Below are positions 38,961 to 51,405 of a stretch of DNA of 64,000 nucleotides, in pieces; position 1 is the first letter of the stretch, and every line of letters begins with the position of its first letter. The position numbers and the translations under genes were made by a program. This DNA comes from Cristatella mucedo (lineage: Eukaryota; Bryozoa; Phylactolaemata; Cristatellidae), in contig WPIO01000137.1 of NCBI GenBank assembly GCA_009760855.2, positions 1 to 64,000 on the forward strand, read 5' to 3'. The notes beneath the pieces were generated by a model. The model was not told the origin of the DNA and ran no database searches. It saw nothing but the letters and a program-made list of their open reading frames with translations.

Positions 38961-40356
38961 ATCACACTGGGTTTGCCCATAACTAGTAAGTTAGTTTCGT
39001 CGCCAGGATTTCACCAAATGTAAGGACATACAGAAAAAAACATCTTAGTTAGAATTGAATATACACTTATTTTAATGTGCAAGCTGTAAAAAAAAGAAAA
39101 ATACCCAGAAGTCATACAGAGAGACATCGGCTGCATCAACTTCTCAATTTAGCAATGCCTAGCATTGCCTCTTTTTGTAGAGTGAGTGGTGTGGCAGATG
39201 AGAAAAAATCAAGCAGTTCTTCGTACTCCTTGATATGACAGCTCAGTATAATATTCTTGAGAAGCACCTGAATTCCATCAGAAAGAATCCAAAGTCAGCC
39301 TTTTACCCGTCTTCTGTAAACCAAAATGAGTTCCTTAGTGAGTTAGCATAAACAGTCAGAGACAGGCTCATCTGTGGCACCTGTTGAAGCAAGTTTTGTA
39401 GAACTGTTTGAATCTACTCCTTTCTTAGCACACGTCAAATAGACGCACGAGGTAGCAGTTAATTGTGAAAACATAACAGTCATTATCAATATAACCTCTC
39501 GCGATATCCATTCAAAGATACGCCAAAGAAGCTGCAGCAAATAAGGGTCTCTTCTTGGATAAACCCGAATCTGACCAGCTTTCGTCGCCAGATTGGGCGT
39601 CTCAGTGCTACAAATTGCAGCATCCCTGCATGGCCAATCCACAGACATTAAAAAAAACAGTGCAAGTAAATAAGAAGGCGATTTTCTTAAACTTTAGAAC
39701 TGTAAGTTAAACCCTTTGATTGAACCTGAAGATCACATTATCGTTAATTACTTTCGGAATGATTTAGAGTACATTATTATTTTCAAAAATAACTATTAGG
39801 TTAAAAAACCAGCAAAATTTACAACCATCATTGCCAACGTGATTTGACAGCAAGGCAAAGTGTAAGAGACTTCAAGATTACCATTGATGGAATGAACCGA
39901 TTATAGGTCTTTTCGAGCCACTTAATGAGGACAGGAGAGGAAGACGGAAGACACTAAGTCAAGCCGTTGCACTTGTAGATATGTTTTTAAAATTTGACTG
40001 CACTGTTTCATCGCTATATTGGTACATCATCTTAAAGAAGATTGAGTGTTAGGAAAATACTGAACAATTCTAAAATGAACTTTGAAGAAGCCTTGTGTGA
40101 CTTTTACTATTTTAAAATGAAATCGTCACGACTACCTGAAGACCTAGGGCGACAATCTCAACTGGACGCTAGACTTTTAAAAAATATGGAGGTCGGACAA
40201 TCAATATCATAAGGTAAATTACAACTGTATTTTCTGTACTCTTAGATCTTGACTTAGAAGTTGGATAGTTGTTGGAATTGGATCTGTTATTTAAGAAAAT
40301 TTACCCAATTAAACTCCTCCTGCTGTTATTAGATTTTGGAGGCTTCTATTGTTCAG
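38961..40356. other. Intron before the YxxM exon
   Basis: A 47-codon frame starting MNFEEALCDFYYFKMKSSRL at 40076 ends in a stop at 40219; it has no splice support. No repeat is recognised. Confidence 0.4.
39343..39648 (-). other. Uncharacterised open frame (101 codons), minus strand
   Basis: It begins MSVDWPCRDAAICSTETPNL, has a hydrophobic middle (VILIMTVMFSQLTATS) and a serine/threonine-rich end. It lies in the intron before the YxxM exon. No homology or splice signals support it, and chance is the simplest explanation. Confidence 0.12.
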
Positions 40357-40457
40357 GTGCTGATGCAACCAAGCAGTACAAAGATATGGGTGACCTAAGT
40401 AATGTTCATGCGGAACGTCAAGAATCGGCCCAAAATAACCCACTAGAACGTATTTAG
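40357..40457 (+). CDS. Lectin receptor exon: cytoplasmic tail with YxxM motif, possible C terminus
   Basis: The acceptor is CTATTGTTCAG|GT, phase 1 in; with the preceding G it reads GADATKQYKDMGDLSNVHAE, then a glutamine/asparagine-rich end. YKDM fits the YxxM consensus that, once phosphorylated, binds SH2 domains of PI3-kinase p85. Two endings are possible. The frame can run to a TAG at 40455-40457, ending NNPLERI. Alternatively a weak donor GAAC|GTATTT at 40449 can splice, leaving phase 1, to 41981. With the stop, the cytoplasmic tail would be only about 50 residues. Confidence 0.6.
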
Positions 40458-41980
40458 TTCGATGTCAGTGAGGAGATACTGTTTTTTTATAATTTACTAG
40501 TGGCCGAGAAAACTGCTCTTACCATAGCTGTATTCGTTGCAAGAAGCAAACTATCTTTTAATAACATGAAGATTGCCTGTGGATTCAGAGAGGATCCATG
40601 GGGCTAGATGAACTCCGTGATATGAATTAGTTATGCATAGAGCAATAAGGGAGAATGTATCCACTTCCAAATTGTAACTGATCAGTTAGAAACGTTAAAG
40701 GTAATACTTATTTATGCATTTTAAACTGTAAATTTGAGAACATTTAAATTCATTAAAACCTTGTTGAATCAACATCCTTACTGTGGTGCGTTTCACATTT
40801 ATTTTATAATTAGGTTATTATGAAGCCAACATTATCTAGCTAAGGGGTCCACATTTGTACGTCTGTCCAGAATACATAATGGTATCTCAACGCCACTTGG
40901 AATTAACGCGTCATTGTATTGAAAAGACCATTTTCTCGATGGCCTGTTTTAGGAATAGTTCTTTGATCACTCAAATACTCCCATTTATACAGGCACTACT
41001 ATATGGTGATATTCATCCTTCAAACAGTGAAAGTGAGCATGTAACAAAGTCGCTTTAAACGTCGACTTACCCCTGCGTTTTTACCGCCAATACTCTCGGA
41101 GTATTAACATCAAAATGGTCTTACTTGCTGCTCAGCGACAAGTAATGATCACGAAATTCGCAGCATGATTAACAATTTCCCTACTATGTACACAATAATC
41201 GTCGTCAATTACCATATTTAGGTAATAAAAACTTCGGAATATGAAGACTTTAGCAGTTTATTCATATACGAATTTAACTATGTCAGAGCCGGTACCATCT
41301 TAATTAATTGAAGGTAAGTAATGTTGGCTACAAGTTGGTCAAATATGCATACCTGAAGATCCTACTTCCAAATTGAATATCCATAACTTCAATTAGAAAG
41401 CAAAATCTTGAATCTTACGACCTCCGACCTTCTCATGAGTAGAGAGTAGGAACGAGTCTCAATGTATTTCTTTGCCGACTTTTGCTTGTAATGTTTGATT
41501 TCGATACCAAGTGAACTGCTCTGAGTGGTTCGATTCGTGCATGGGGTTACCCGGCGTTGGATTGGAACGGTTTAGCTTCCATATCAGAGGAATGGTTCAG
41601 TGCAATGAACTTCAATTAACGGTTATCAAAAGAGCCGTCTCAGATAGGCAGGCACTACGGTATGCGAGTCCGCTTCTTCCTCACTTTGTATGGTAGCATT
41701 CACCGCAAACAAATGAGTGTTCCACTTTTGGCCTTGGTTTTCGTGCAAAAAATGCTCGCTTCCAACCTGTTCTCCAATCTCTTCAAGCCTGTGAGAACCT
41801 TGAATGCTCTGTATACCTTTATTAAAATTGAACTCATGCTTGCAGTTGGTTAGCCACACTTTTTAGTTAATTTACCAATAATTGTTTCTTATAAGTGCAC
41901 TATGTATTTGGTAGGGTGTACGCCTATAATTAAAATACGACTGCTATATTTGGAGCACTATTGTTTTTATTTTATTGTAG

Positions 41981-42057
41981 AAGACACTAACACCATCCAG
42001 CACGCTTCTACTGATTTATTCCTTGAGGAAATGCCTGCAAAACAAGGTTGCTTTCAT
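41981..42057 (+). CDS. Possible further cytoplasmic exon of the lectin receptor
   Basis: A good pyrimidine-rich acceptor (TTTTTATTTTATTGTAG) is followed by 77 bases ending TTTCAT|GTGAGG. Phase 1 in fits the optional donor at 40449, phase 0 out. The peptide is hydrophilic and acidic (DTNTIQHASTDLFLEEMPAK), plausible as an intracellular tail. No domain is recognised. Against it: the donor at 40449 is poor and the frame there reaches a natural stop. Confidence 0.35.
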
Positions 42058-43402
42058 GTGAGGAGTGTCCTTGCATGTCATCTAGCTTAGCCAATCGTGC
42101 TGTTAGCTAGTCATTTGAATTCGCTTGCATAAACAAGAAAAGGTAGCATCAATAATAGTTTATTCTAGTGGTCATGTTCACATTGAGTTATGTGAGTTTT
42201 ACTCTCACTATTATGTCTACTAAATCTTGCTATTGTGCTTGCCTAGTTTTTATTACAGATACATCGTTAATACTTTAGTTTTTCAAAAATTTAGATCCAG
42301 GCCTTTTATTAAGGCGACTTAAGCTAATGAAATTTTAGCATTGTGAGTCTGGACTTACATTTCCTTTATGTAAAACATGGTAGTTTTTGCTTTTTGTTAG
42401 CAGCAAGTAAGACGGCACCATATAAGCATGCATTTCAGCCTCACTTTCAAATACAGAGATCGCCCCTTATTTTTATTATTGTTGCAATATGACTTAAAGT
42501 CCCATCATACTCTTTTTACATGCAGTTTTACAAAAATTTTTAGCAATGTCATTTCTTTCCAACATATGGGCCTAGTTTCGTTTTGCTAACCATACACGTC
42601 AATCATTGTATTAGTTTTTTGACCCAAGTCTTATCATACATTATCCTGAATATTTTTGTTTATCTTTCCCCCAAACCAAGCTCTAATGCATATTTCACAC
42701 ACAGTTGAGTTTTTAAAATAAAAAGCTTTGGCCTCGCACAAACCTAATTTAATTAATTTTAGGTTTTAAATTACTTTAGGATTGTCACCTGTTTCTTTCA
42801 CTGGGCTAAGCTCACTTTAATTTCATATGTGTTCAGAAAATTTGCCTACGGTAACTGAGACTGATCTAGTCACATGACTACTAAATAGCACTCGTCAAGT
42901 CCCTCCATAAAAAAAAATCTTCCTTATGGCACCGTTAAAATGTAGAGCCAATATTTTGCTTCCAAATTATGCATACTAAGACATATGTGTCAGTGCCTGT
43001 CATTATGTGGTCAACAACGGTAAAATTGTCATGGATCGTAGAATATTAGCACTGCCTTAATGGTCAGCGGCACCTCTTGCTCTTAAAGTGCTTGCACATA
43101 TGACAAGCTTTCATCAGATTAATATATAAACTATCAATTGGAGATATTGCAACTTGGTAAAAAAAATAATAGAAAGGTCCAATAATTAGGTTGTATTCAC
43201 CTGTAAGCGATTGAGTTACTACACGGAAGTGACGAACAGCTGCCAAAGGAAGGCAACTTGAGTGCGAGCAGTGTTGTGTGGCCTGTGAACCGATGTATTT
43301 TTGTCGCACATGCAACCTTATTAAAAAATTTTCAATGATGTATCTAGCGTAGTTATTGCTTTGCTTGTCATGCCACGTCTGAATCCGCATTCAAAATTTC
43401 AG
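42058..43402. other. Intron or 3' flank, nothing recognised
   Basis: Very AT-rich. No repeat or exon is recognised. Confidence 0.5.
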
Positions 43403-43490
43403 GATCAGAAGAAGGATGATAATCTAAAATTTAATGGTAGGGAAAGCCATAAAGCAGCATGCACAAAAGGCCTAGGAAGAGAAAATACTG
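43403..43490 (+). CDS. Possible last cytoplasmic exon of the lectin receptor
   Basis: Following AAAATTTCAG the frame reads DQKKDDNLKFNG and continues RESHKAACTKGLGRENTG. Two GT sites (43437 GTAGGG, 43491 GTAGGC) both leave phase 1. Phase 0 in agrees with the exit of 41981-42057. The peptide is highly charged. The polypyrimidine tract is short and no homology is recognised, so this is tentative. Confidence 0.25.
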
Positions 43491-43719
43491 GTAGGCTGCT
43501 TTTTATTCGTTCAATCGCCTATCCCGTATTTGTTTCAAACGCATTTTATCCGTTGGTCTGATCAAACGGACTGTTTAGATTTGCCGAGCTTATTTGTCTC
43601 TTTAAAGGTCTTCCAAGAGATTCGTTACTAATCGTATACATTTAACTTGAAATAGATTTAAATCTAGAACTCATTTTGATGTAGTATGGTAATCCTATAA
43701 GACACTCCAAGTGAAGACC

Positions 43720-44455
43720 TAGTAATAATAATATAAACATAAATGCTAAAGTGCCATCGAAGAACAAGATCTCTCTTAAAGTGCTTTAGATTTGTTGCAA
43801 AGGGAAAGGTGATTGAAAGGTGAATAACTTAATGCTTGATAAACAACATGAATAACATGGTTAGGGGTGACATGCACAGGATCAGCATGCAAATGTGGTT
43901 AGTGGCAGCATACACAGTGTCAGCACTCTTAAGAACATGAAAGACGAATCACAGGGACCCACTGAATGCTGACCTAAATAGGTGTGTTTTTAAGTTCTTT
44001 TTAAATGCGGTCAAGTCGGGTGAGGCTCTGACTCGTGTGCAATCAGGCGATTGCAGCTGGTGAAAGACTCCTGAGCTAGACTTATCTGTCGTGAGCGTTG
44101 CAGTTACCACATAACACTACTTCTCGATGACATGCACTAGCTAGCAGTCAAGCAGCGGATCGACTTTAAGGATTTATCGCTAACTTTTATGTCACATCAT
44201 TATTTGGCACCGGCCTATCTCTCAGATTTAGGCTCCTACCAGGCCAAGCATTCTACCACCCGCTTTTTCGGAATCAGACAGCTTACCAATACCTCGTTCA
44301 AACCTCAAGTCCTTTGGAGACTGTGCATTTAGTTCGTTTGCTCCCAAAGCCTGGAGCTTCTTCCCGACTTGTATCAAAACATCTCCTGACTTGACCACAA
44401 TTAAAAACAACCCTAAAACACACCTATTTACGACAGCATGTATTGGGTGTCGGGT
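43720..44455. mobile_element. Two LINE-A pieces head to head
   Basis: 43720-44030 is a 3' end on the minus strand (AATAATAATATAAACATAAATGC tail, GGTCAGCATGCAAATGTGG as seen on the other strand, TTTTTAAATGCGGTCAAGTC). At about 44030 orientation flips, and 44035-44455 is C-terminal coding sequence on the plus strand (GTGCAATCAGGCGATTGCAGC to CTATTTACGACAGCATGTATT). The two parts overlap in element coordinates. Confidence 0.65.
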
Positions 44456-45984
44456 CTCTTATAAAAATGCATACGTCTTTGAACTGATCTAGATATTCGG
44501 TTCTATTCCCAAGGATAACCAGTTCTTTTGCACTTACGGTCTATGAACTCTTTATGAAGTATTTTGAACTGTGCTTACGCATATGCACAGATTTTCAGGG
44601 GGCTAAATACAAATTAGATAATAGATGGTATGTAACATGAGAATATTTAACTAGTGGTTGCAAAGCAAAGGTTTCATTTATTCCTGCGAGGACATCAGCT
44701 CAGCTGCTCTAGCCTAGAAAGCGGAAACTGGGCGAACAGCCAATATCCTACAGAAACAGCTTTATCAAGGGTTATCATTGATCTTGTGGATATTTCCGTC
44801 AGCTCCGTGCTGCTTGTTGGTTTCTGAAAGAAAGCTTAACCCTATGAAATCTTTCACTGCTATGTGTGATTGGATTGTCTCTTTATGTGCCGGGATGTTA
44901 CAAAAACAGTTCGAATATATTGAAAGACACCTAGTAAGGCGATACCAGGTGCTAATTGCAAGTGGCTTTCTGTTGTCTCCGGCTCATAATGTGAAATATA
45001 CCTCAGTTTGAGGTCAGAGACCCATTTTTCTACGTCCACAGTCAATTTATAACATACCTGATTTGACAGACATGGCTTTCTGTCATTTCGTTACTGATGC
45101 CAAATTAATCTACCTATCCTCAACAAAATATCTCTTAGTGTTTACTAGGAGGCCAGGTGCCTACATTACAAAACCCGGGTCTTTGGTTCGAGCTGGGTTC
45201 TAACCTATCGGTCTTCGTGGTGCAAGCCGAGCCTTTAACGAGTCTGCATTGATAGGAATTGCAGTATGTTAGCCAATAACTGGTTTCAGCCTAACAGTGA
45301 AACACCATGCTACGGTGGCAGCTTTCCTTATAATAGCTTAATTGTGGAAGCATTCAGCTTAAATATCCTCGCAGTGCACAAAGTTTCAATGTCGTTGGTA
45401 TATTCTGTGAGAGCCAGTCTGTACATATCTGAGTTTGTGTTCATTAACGTAAATCATACTAACCGATAGCTATAAGACTGTAAAGATCTGCTTGCATAGG
45501 GTAAATTGAGCATAACAATCCTGTGTTTTGCATTGTTGCCCACGTGTGCCACTGCGCAGAACATTAAACCCTAGGCCACTTAATTTCGTATAGTATTCAG
45601 CAAAGTGGTTAGTTGAAAAATTATTTTGCTCTGAGAGAACTATATTAGCGACACATAGTTACCTTTGAAAAGTATTTCCAAAGGTTGCTCCTAAGACTGT
45701 TGCACATCCTTTTAGACGTTAAAAAAATATTACCATCATAAGAATAAAAGTAGGAACAAAGATTTGTGTGTAAAGCAGCATTGGTTTGCTGCTCTTAAGA
45801 TCATTGGATATTTACTTACCTCAGACGGGCAAAAAAACTTAAGCTCGATGCCTGTTTCTGAAGATAAATATGTGATCACAAACCTTGGTGATGTTGTTAA
45901 ATGGCTCGCCCGATCACGGACTAGGTTACTGTTTCGAATGTCAATGTCTTGGGCTGAAGCCCTTGTCATATCTGAAGTCCAAGA
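44456..45984. other. Intergenic stretch, nothing certain
   Basis: A 67-codon plus frame at 45266 (MLANNWFQPNSETPCYGGSF) is not part of a known repeat but lacks splice support. A GGTTCGAGCTGGG at about 45187 resembles a B box, without a tRNA fold around it. Confidence 0.3.
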
Positions 45985-46300
45985 ATAATAGTAATTATCA
46001 TCATAATCAGATAAATGCTCTTGGTAGATCTCCCCCAGAGAACTAAATACCTTTCTAGGCACTTTACAGTTGCTTCAAAAGAAACATGATCAAATGATGA
46101 ATGTTATAGTGCTTAACAAACCACTTAACAACATGGTTAGGGGCTGACAAGCACAAGATCAGCATACAAGTGTGGTTAGTGTCAACGTGCAACACTGTCA
46201 GCATGCATAAACAAATAAAGAATGAATTACAGAGACCCACTCATGCTGTCATAACTAGATCCTGTAAAATTTCACTTTAAATGTGGTAAAAAGATTGCTT
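45985..46300 (-). mobile_element. LINE-A 3' end fragment
   Basis: Tail AATAATAGTAATTATCATC, then GAGAACTAAATACCTTTCTAGG, ACATGGTTAGGGGCTGACAAG, GTCAGCATGCATAAAC and CACTTTAAATGTGG blocks. Confidence 0.65.
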
Positions 46301-46710
46301 TACCTAGAGATTTATTGGTCATGCTATGATATGCAAACAATTTAAAAATTAAAAAAAAATATAAAAATAATTTAATTGTAATAGAATAAATTCAATATCG
46401 CATTTTCAAGAGGAAATGTAACCTCAAAATATCTTAGAGTGGTAAACTAGTTTTCTGGCACCACATTACCTGTCAGGGCCGCAACCTAACTGTCTCCTAT
46501 TCATCTACACTGCAAAACAAGATCATTGCCCTTTTCTTATTCCTAACTAAAGCACTTTATTTGTAAAGTTCTCGCTCAACCTTGCCGTTTTGAATACTCA
46601 TATAGCAGTAGAATTCAAAAGTTACTAAAACTATGCCGGATGCAGTGCTATTAGGCCAAGTAGGCTTGCATAATATTTTATGGACAATTTCCACTTAAAA
46701 TAACCCGGAT

Positions 46711-46805
46711 TGTTATTTCGTTTTAATTGGCTGGATATATTATTGAATTACCCCGCTGCACGGGGTAATTCAACAATAAATCCAGCCAATGAAAACGAAA
46801 TAACA
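46711..46805. repeat. 95-bp palindrome (hairpin or small MITE)
   Basis: Arms of 45 bases (TGTTATTTCGTTTT...GAATTACCCCG and its complement) flank a CTGCA centre, with 3 mismatches by eye. Neither arm belongs to the LINE or SINE families. It could be a short miniature inverted-repeat element or a cruciform-forming site. Confidence 0.85.
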
Positions 46806-47394
46806 TTTGAAAATGACGATTGATCTTCGCAAATTACTTAAGCACAGCATCATGATGGTATGTAGCTCTAATTCATCTTTTGTAAAGGCAAATCGATTAG
46901 TTACGTTGTGCAAGTGGTAAAAAGAGAGATAAATTTAGGAACACTCGTTAAAAAAAGATATTCTCACATTTTAAGTGAATGTATTTTTTAAATGCAGCGT
47001 GCTTGGCGAATGAGATGATAACTTGAGCAAGGGTACAGGATAAGTTACGGGTTTAAGCTCAACTATTAAAGACGGAGACTTTTCGTACTGAGTGGGTGCA
47101 TTAACTCAATATTTAACAACATTGCTTGATCTCTTAAGATTTATCAACCCAGCTATCCTTAGAATTTAAATTAAGGCTAAGCCACAAGTCTTCTCCGAGG
47201 GTTGCCGCATTACACGCTTGATCTGTGTCTTTGTTTTTTAGTTGTGCAGTGCACAAATGCCTATAACCGACTGCTTGTGACGTATTATCTCCTACAGCTG
47301 CTGTGCAGGAACGAATAGCCCGTTAAATCGGGTCAAATTAAATATTATTGCTATCTTCGTTGTAGTCAAAATTTCCACCCTAGTCTTTTATAAT

Positions 47395-47665
47395 TGTTAG
47401 GAATTAATAACTTACATATTTCAAGTCAATTACATTGGCCTCATTTAGAGACAAGTTTATGATTTTCATGACAAATCGACTGCATTAACGTATTTACTTA
47501 GAGGTCGTGTGCAGCTTCTAATAAGGAGAATTCTCAGGAGATATTTTAATCACATGACCGTACTATCAAATGATTACTCACCAAAGTGTAGGGATAGGTC
47601 AGACTTTGTTCTTCCACGAACACATTGACGCCCGAAGAAAAAATTCGTTTCTTTAGATATCCGTT
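47395..47665 (+). repeat. Dispersed direct repeat, copy 1
   Basis: Shares GACAAATCGACTGCATTAA, TCGTGTGCAGCTTCTAATAA, GGAGATATTTT and TGTAGGGATAGGT with 48912-49170 in the same order and spacing. Unknown family. Confidence 0.75.
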
Positions 47666-48179
47666 AAAAGACAGATTTACCCATTAGCATGATATGTCAA
47701 ACTTTCCTAATTCTGGTCACTCTTACTTATAGGTTACTTGAAGAATGAACACTATCAGTCATTGGATACTACTAAAAGAAACGAAGAATTGGTGTATTCG
47801 TCACTAAACTAACCTTACATTTTATTTCTGACGCTATGATATCACTATATTCGTATTGCTGCCAAAGAAATAGTTCAAAAACAAGCGTTTGAAAGCCTAC
47901 TAAAAGCGGTCTTATTTCCACACGTTATGTTATAGTCCTCGACTAAATAAGCTAATTTCAAAGTTACTGGATATGCATACGTCATTTGCTGTAGTTCTCT
48001 GCTTTTTTGAAGTACTATGAGAAAGTATCCAATTGTAATTACCAAGCCGTTCAGTTGCATGATAGTTTGTACAAGCTTGTATTTCATAAAATGTGTTTGT
48101 CATAGTATAAACATAATTGATCCAACTATCTAAATCGCTCGACTCTGATTCCAGTATTTTACTTGGTAATTAAACTTGT

Positions 48180-48200
48180 ATCTCTCTCTCTCTCTCTCTC
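48180..48200. repeat. (TC)n microsatellite
   Basis: About ten CT/TC units in the sequence upstream of the LINE-B fragment. Confidence 0.95.
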
Positions 48201-48344
48201 GTCGATCAGCAAACATGGTGTAGCATAATTCAGGACAGGATATCAAAAGTACTTGAATAAAATTGAAATGATGCATACCTCTGTATAAAACCTAAATTTT
48301 AGCAAGGCTGGGCAGCCACAGTCAGGGAACTTGAAGGATCGGTG

Positions 48345-48910
48345 AGGCTAATGTATCTGTTCATGAATCTCCGTATGTAACACCACAAAGTCATAAAGAC
48401 CATGTGGGTGTTATGCATTAGAGTTATGTATAGCCCACTCACTGCCAAAGCGGCTTTCGGTACGCATTCGGTAGCCAACAGACTTCGTCTCACGAAACCA
48501 AGAGAACGTGGGAAGCATAGCAGAGTCAGGAGAGCAGATAAGGTAGTGAGTAGCATAGAAGTAGCATCTGAGGACCGCTGAAAAGGATGTGCCATAGCCG
48601 GCAGTAGGAGAGTAGTTGTCCTTGCGTAAGAATTGTGGAAGCGAGTTCCACAGCTTAGGACCTGCAGAGCTAAAGCTTCTGTCGCCAACTGTCTTTAAGC
48701 GGAGGAATGTGACAGCTAATTTATTGTCCGCACAGGACCTGAGGGCATGAAGAGGCTGAAACTGATGCAGCAGTTCAGCTTGGTACGAAGGAGCCAAGCC
48801 GTAGCGGGCCTTGTGGGTCAGCATAAGAACTTTGCTCTTTATCTTTTGCTCAACCGGCAACCATCCTAGCTCTTTCAGCAAAGGTGACACGTGCTCAAAC
48901 CGCTGGGACT
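48345..48910 (-). mobile_element. LINE-B 3' fragment
   Basis: The minus frame 48411-48890 (159 codons) is open: LKELGWLPVEQKIKSKVLML, APSYQAELLHQFQPLHALR, TVGDRSFSSAGPKLWNSLP. The 5' cut at about 48908 coincides with the start of the second copy of a dispersed direct repeat (48912-49170). Confidence 0.75.
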
Positions 48911-48911
48911 T

Positions 48912-49170
48912 GATAATTAATCACTGAAATATCCTAAGTCAATCACATCGGCGTCCGTTAGAGACAAGTTTGTCCTTTTCGTGACAAATCGACTGCATTA
49001 AAGTATTTACTTAGGGGTCGTGTGCAGCTTCTAATAAGGAGAATTCCCAGGAGATATTTTGATCAAATGACCCATACTATCAAACGCTTACTCACCCAAG
49101 TGTAGGGATAGGTTAGACTTTGTATTTCCACGAACACTTTTGGTCCTAAAGAAAAAATTTGTTTCTTGAA
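48912..49170 (+). repeat. Dispersed direct repeat, copy 2
   Basis: Second copy of the 47395 repeat. It starts exactly where the LINE-B fragment ends at about 48910. Confidence 0.75.
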
Positions 49171-49304
49171 ATTTGGTGAGGCTAATAAATACCCCTACTG
49201 TTCGACTTACCTTCTGAGGCTCTCCTGGCTTACTGTGGCTCTCCAGCTGCCCCATCGATAAAAGTTCTTAGGGTATGTAGCTGCAACTCAGTATTTCAAT
49301 TTCC

Positions 49305-50075
49305 CAATACAGTCTGCCTTTTCCAGCTACTTAAAATTGCTAAAGTTATGGCTTCTTTAAACAGTGATACCATATCTCAGTGTGTCCATGCATTTGTGAC
49401 ATCCTCTCTTTACTTCTGTAACTCACTACATGCTGGTCGACCAGCATGTGCAGTCAGGGCCCTTACAACAGGCGCAAAACTGCAGCTAGGCTTGCCTCTA
49501 AGTTCTCACATCACACCACTTCTAACCAACCTGCACTAGCTACAAGTCAAAAAATGGATTGAATTCATGGTTTTGCCGCCCACTTTTAGGTTCCTTCATT
49601 ATTTGAATCCATCTTACAAGATCAGCTACCACACCAGGTTACTCATCCTACTACCCATATTGTAAGCTAAAATTTTACATATACCTCCTATATACCTCAT
49701 ATCCTTTGTAGACTTTGCCTCTAGTTCGTATGTTCCTAAAATGTGGTGCTCACTCCCGATTTAAGTCATGACATTTCCTGATTGAAGCACATTTTGAAAG
49801 AAATCATAAGCTTATGTATTCCAACGTTTTTTATGACAATGTTATTTTTTCTTTATGTGCTTATGCATGCTGACAGTGTTGCCGGCTGCCACTACCCAAA
49901 TTTGCATGCTAACAGTGTGCATGTCATACCCAACCATAGTATTATTGCTTATCAATCATAACGTCTACTTACTGATTGATCCATATTTCAATGCAGCAAA
50001 TTGTAAAGTACACTGATATTGATTGAGTTCTATGAGTGCAATTTATCAAGTGTGTTATTAACTTTGTTATTCTTT
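49305..50075 (+). mobile_element. LINE-A fragment
   Basis: Plus strand from CTGCCTTTTCCAGCTACTTAA through a VHAFVTSSLYFCNSLHAGRP-like frame to the 3' untranslated region and a TGTTATTAACTTTGTTATTC tail. Several small deletions and stops are present. Confidence 0.7.
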
Positions 50076-50754
50076 GATGATATAGTGCCTTCTGGCAAGA
50101 TTACAGCCGGTCACAGCGTCTTGTGTGAGCTGCTTCTACATCAGCCACCCTGTCAGAACCTCTATTTTTTGATACAAGCATTTTAATTACTGTAACTTCC
50201 ATCGCTAGAGTTATAGACTTATAGGTTCATTTAGCTTTAGTAGGGTGGAGATCATAGAAGTGCTGGACTCCTACTGCATCACCAAGTCGACTACATGCAT
50301 CCCTAGATTAGGTTTTGCAATACTTCTTGTCTGTAATTCCATGGTCGTGATCAGCTTTTTCTCAGCACTGTCTTTTAAATTCAGCTTATTCTGCCATTGG
50401 TCTGTGAAAACTAAATTATGCCAAAAAACTGCAATCCACAAATGCCAGCACAACACTGAGGCTTCAACTTCGAGCTAACCTTGAAAGCACTGGTGACCAA
50501 CTTCAGGAGTCGCTGGGGCATAATCTGCCCAGCTTCTTGGGAGCTTCTCACCAGGCATGAACTTTCAGTGAGAAATGTCCAAGCCGCGGCCACTCGGCAA
50601 GCAGCCAAGCTTATAGACAATCAACAAATAGCGAAAAGCACAGTTTATTTGCTGAGCCTTTACACTGAAGCCCTGACAGTTATTATTTACTGGACGAACT
50701 CTCATGAGATGATATTCCATACATATAGTAGTATATTTACTTAGAATATATATA

Positions 50755-50890
50755 CAGTACTAGCTGATTTAAAACCTCTTCTATTGCGACAGAAGAGTCT
50801 TTATGGCTACCAACAATTGCAGTGGAAATAAAGGTTTTCCCACTGCAGAATTTGAACCTACGACCTCGGGACCGAGGACACAATGAACAA
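50755..50890 (-). mobile_element. tRNA-derived SINE copy 5
   Basis: The + strand reads TACTAGCTGATTTAAAACCTC, GCGACAGAAGAGTCTTTATGG, then CCACTGCAGAATTTGAACC and TACGACCTCGGGACCGAGG. The B box is slightly decayed. Confidence 0.75.
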
Positions 50891-51405
50891 ATTCCATACC
50901 TACTTCGGTGTCCTGCAATTTTTGGATTTAACAAAAGAGTCTGGCAATCTTGTACCTCCAAGCACAGTGATGGCTTGCTCGAGTCTGGCTTGAAGCATGA
51001 TATCTCTGACAGGGATAATACAGCCAAATAATGAAGTGATCCAAATATGGTCAATGTCAAACCTTGAGGTGGACGGTTTAATTTTCTTGGAGCCAGTGGA
51101 GGTCGGTAAGATGTAGTATGATGTGGAGACTGTGACACTCACGAAAGAAAGTCTAGCTGCAGAGTTATGCACCGTCTGTTAGGGCCTGAGTGCAAAGTCC
51201 GGCAAGCCGGCAAACAGTGAGTTACAGAAGTCAAAACGTGATGTCACAAATGCATAGACCAATTCAGATGTGGTATCCCCGTCTAAAAAAGCGCAACATT
51301 TAAGTAATACAATGTAGCTGAAGGTAGGCATTACTTGTAGTGTAGCCTTGTTTGTAAAATTTCTCTGCACGTTGGCCATTCGCACGTTAGGTTGGGCTTG
51401 AGCTT
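50890..51405 (-). mobile_element. LINE fragment, strongly diverged, A-type
   Basis: The minus strand shows SELVYAFVTSRFDFCNSLFA (near 51240), ARLSFVSVTVS and LAVLSLSEISCFKPD remnants, in the same order as the family A C-terminal region, with several frame changes. It directly joins the SINE at 50755-50890. Confidence 0.6.

Noticed and set aside
40076-40219. 47-codon frame MNFEEALCDFYY as a tail exon
   Set aside because: It ends in its own stop before the only good donor-like site and has no acceptor with a pyrimidine tract.
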